64,000 nucleotides of DNA from a virus: positions 16,262-80,261 of the IMG/VR virus record IMGVR_UViG_3300025168_000053. One strand, 5' to 3'. Each line of letters opens with the position of its first letter. The first letter of the stretch is position 1. A program made the position numbers and the translations under genes. The notes beneath the pieces were generated by a model, which was given only the letters and a program-made list of their open reading frames with translations, was not told where the DNA came from and did no database searches. Below are positions 62,080-64,000 of this stretch, piece by piece.

Positions 62080-63205
62080 GTTTAACAAAAAGTGCAAAGA
62101 ATGTGGCGATTTAGTCAAGGACACCCATGAAGGCGTTCCATTTGTTGATGGAACGGCAATGTGCATGGATTGTTTTCTTGAAGATTACAAGCACTATGGG
62201 AAAAAGGTATTAGAAGCCTTAGAAGATGGTGGCGTGTTTGATGAAGAAATTGAAACCAGCGATGAGCAATGGTTTGACGACCCCGAATGGATCGAGATGA
62301 ATAGAGGCAAGCCTTTCGCTGTCGCTTGGGATTCCATCGCAAAAGAATGGAGTCCAAATTGGAGGGATGAGGCATCGAAGTTGCCTTTACATCAATTAGA
62401 TGAATACCTTGATTTGGATATGGGAGAAGGAACTGAATTGAGAACCTATGAACACCCGTCAAATCCTAATTTTGTTATCAAGAGGCCAATATCACTTGAC
62501 CCTACATTCCGTCGTCATTATGGAAAAAGCAAAGACCCTGAATTGGATCGGTTGAAGGAATTGGTTGAGTTGGGTTCAATTGAGATGAACTCAATAGAGC
62601 GTTTGCCTTACTGGGATGCTTTAGAAAGTCTTGGTTATCCTGTTGTTTCCTCCAAGTATTTTGGAACGGACCAAAGAGAATTAGGGAATTACTTTGTTCA
62701 ACCTCGAATGAGTTTGGATGAAAAAATGATTCCGCATAAAGTTGCAGATTGGAGAGTGAACCAAGATTTTCTTGAAGGAATAATGGAGAGCAATGGCAAG
62801 GGTGGCAAAATAGCCAACCCAATGAAAGACCCTGCGTTTGCAGCAGCAAATAGGGAATCACAAATCATAGATGAGATTTTGACGAATGCAGTTGGAGATC
62901 GGCATGGAGGCAATTTTGGTTTAGACCAAAAAGGCAATGAAAGAATGTTTGATCTTCAAATGCACTTTGGAGATGGAATCGGAGAATGGGATTCCGAAGA
63001 AATGCAACAAAGACAACAAACCTTGAACCAATATGGAATCCAAATCCCTGCCTCACGTATGTTGAACGCAATAACCGATGAGATGGTTGAAATTGACCCG
63101 TATGTTAGCAATTACAGGGCTTACCTTGAACGCCTTGAGCCATACTCGGATAACCCCAAGTATGTTGAAGTGGATGGTAAAGCAAAGTGGATGGAGGGAT
63201 ATTGA
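62072..63205 (+). CDS. Kinase-like protein with WDSIAK tag
   Basis: Encodes 377 residues from a TTG at 62072, chosen for GGGAGGG 7 nt upstream, overlapping the previous gene by 8 nt. CKEC and CMDC near the start form a zinc site. The tag FAVAWDSIAK is at 82-91. The rest resembles a protein-kinase-like fold: FVIKRP (Lys of the ATP site, about 135), NYFVQPRM (hinge), and VGDRHGGNFGL (about 274-284; D-R-H-x-x-N catalytic loop) followed by MFDLQM (Asp for metal, about 292). Distant relatives are HipA and PI3K-like kinases. Phosphorylation of host proteins is a hypothesis. Confidence 0.6.
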   Translation: MSEFNKKCKECGDLVKDTHEGVPFVDGTAMCMDCFLEDYKHYGKKVLEALEDGGVFDEEIETSDEQWFDDPEWIEMNRGKPFAVAWDSIAKEWSPNWRDEASKLPLHQLDEYLDLDMGEGTELRTYEHPSNPNFVIKRPISLDPTFRRHYGKSKDPELDRLKELVELGSIEMNSIERLPYWDALESLGYPVVSSKYFGTDQRELGNYFVQPRMSLDEKMIPHKVADWRVNQDFLEGIMESNGKGGKIANPMKDPAFAAANRESQIIDEILTNAVGDRHGGNFGLDQKGNERMFDLQMHFGDGIGEWDSEEMQQRQQTLNQYGIQIPASRMLNAITDEMVEIDPYVSNYRAYLERLEPYSDNPKYVEVDGKAKWMEGY

Positions 63206-63206
63206 T

Positions 63207-64000
63207 ATGATTAGGATTTTTGAAGTCGGACCACGTGATGGGCTACAAAACCTGCCGCATGTTCCATCCACCGAAGATAAAATCCAACTCATCAAACATC
63301 TCCGTGATGCTGGCTTAACTCGAATTGAAGTCACATCGTTTGTTCATCCAAAGGCCGTTCCAAACATGGCTGATGCTGAACAGGTGTGCGCTGCCTTCGA
63401 TGATAAGACAGGGTTCTCAGTTCTTGTTCCTAATCAAAGAGGGATGGATCGAGCGATTGCATCAGGCATGACCCATTACAACATTTTCTTTTCACCATGC
63501 GACACGTTCAATGTTTCTAATTACGGATTGAAGTTGGAACGCATTCTTGACAATTATGAAGAAGCCCTTGATGGGATTGACCCCGATATTGTCCGTGTGT
63601 ATATCTCGGAGGCTTTTGAATCTGGAAGCGAGGCTTTGTCTTTGGCAATTCAACATGGCTTGAGATTTGGAAAGCGCATTGTTCTGTGTGACACTAAGGG
63701 TTCGGCAACGCCATTCGAGATTACTATGGGTGTTGGGATTGCACAGGGGTTCACGCATGAACTGTCTTTACATCTCCATCATGGAAAGCATTTGATGGAA
63801 AACGTATCAACTGGATATTCACATGGAGTTCGAGAGTTCGATTCCAGCATCGGCGGTCTTGGCGGCTGTCCGTTTGTTGAGAGTTCTGGGGCGAACCTTG
63901 CGACTGAGGATTTGGTCAAGTGGTGTAAGAAGCGGGGCATTGACTGTGGAGTTAAGTTGTCCGATCTCAAAGCGGCTCGCAAGTTGGCGCACAAAATCAA
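63207..64000 (+). CDS. HMG-CoA lyase-like enzyme (3' end outside window)
   Basis: At least 264 residues, cut by the window edge. FEVGPRDGLQN (Arg and Asp of the active site), EVTSFVHPKAVPNMADAE, LCDTKGSATP, LHLHHGKHL (H-x-H metal site), GGLGGCPFVESSGANLATED (catalytic Cys loop and the Asn ligand) follow the HMG-CoA lyase family (DRE-TIM metallolyases) closely. HMG-CoA lyase splits HMG-CoA into acetoacetate and acetyl-CoA in leucine breakdown. It starts 1 nt after the kinase-like gene, so it is co-transcribed with viral genes. A virus-borne metabolic gene is the simplest reading; the substrate may differ. Confidence 0.8.
   Translation, partial: MIRIFEVGPRDGLQNLPHVPSTEDKIQLIKHLRDAGLTRIEVTSFVHPKAVPNMADAEQVCAAFDDKTGFSVLVPNQRGMDRAIASGMTHYNIFFSPCDTFNVSNYGLKLERILDNYEEALDGIDPDIVRVYISEAFESGSEALSLAIQHGLRFGKRIVLCDTKGSATPFEITMGVGIAQGFTHELSLHLHHGKHLMENVSTGYSHGVREFDSSIGGLGGCPFVESSGANLATEDLVKWCKKRGIDCGVKLSDLKAARKLAHKI

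Noticed and set aside
63205-63207. Boundary between provirus and host chromosome before the HMG-CoA lyase gene
   Set aside because: The gap to the tagged kinase-like gene is 1 nt on the same strand, with no attachment-like repeat or tRNA; co-transcription with viral genes is more likely.

Overview
The window looks like about 64 kb of a tailed (head-tail, Caudoviricetes-type) virus of an archaeon, probably a planktonic marine one. The tailed-virus assignment rests on a tape-measure protein, a tail tube protein, a tail-assembly-chaperone pair with a frameshift site, and large LamG-bearing tail tip proteins. The archaeal assignment rests on a group II chaperonin (thermosome), an archaeo-eukaryotic primase with an iron-sulfur-like C-terminus, an XPF/Hef-type ERCC4 nuclease with HhH, a TFB-like cyclin-fold protein and a DNA-ligase relative of archaeal layout. 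Host identity (for example Marine Group II) is inference. Terminase, portal, capsid and DNA polymerase are not in the window.

Layout. (1) 1-23,424, plus strand: neck and tail module: adaptor, tail terminator, tail tube, SAP-domain protein, G/GT-type chaperones, tape measure, distal tail, then three very large tail tip/fibre proteins, one of 2,511 residues. (2) 23,426-27,287, plus strand: a tight row of small zinc-binding and basic proteins (DUF5872-like types), a papain-like protein, a Dam-like methyltransferase and a 36-residue membrane protein. (3) 27,288-58,342, minus strand: first a few virion-type genes (to 29,620), then a long early/replication module: AAA+ helicase-like ATPase, XPF-like nuclease, primase, C5 and DPPY methyltransferases, Cas4/RecB-like nuclease, PAPS-reductase-like protein, Sak4/RecA-like ATPase, a possible RPA-like protein, a degenerate DNA ligase, thermosome, a UvrD-like helicase and many small zinc ribbons. 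Most genes overlap by the ATGA type. (4) 58,343-59,367: the only large intergenic region, lying between divergent gene blocks, with repeat families and a perfect hairpin; best candidate for a replication origin or control region. (5) 59,368-64,000, plus strand: a two-motif protein, a small membrane protein, a zincin-like protein, a kinase-like protein, and an HMG-CoA-lyase homologue that runs off the window.

The most interesting signal is a short peptide, roughly F-x3-W-[DE]-x-[LMI]-(x)-K, found 12 times in 11 otherwise unrelated proteins. All of these lie in blocks 2, 4-5, at the very start, and in the virion-like part of block 3; none is in the replication module or the tail genes. It occurs at the N-terminus, the C-terminus or at domain borders, and is carried by a methyltransferase, a papain-like protein, a zincin and a kinase-like protein. 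I propose that it is a targeting tag, for example for packaging proteins into the virion for delivery into the host, as T4 internal proteins are. Other notable points are a canonical C CCT TTG slippery site just upstream of the tape measure, a DNA ligase homologue that has lost its catalytic residues, two candidate promoter motifs, and likely non-AUG starts with strong Shine-Dalgarno sequences.
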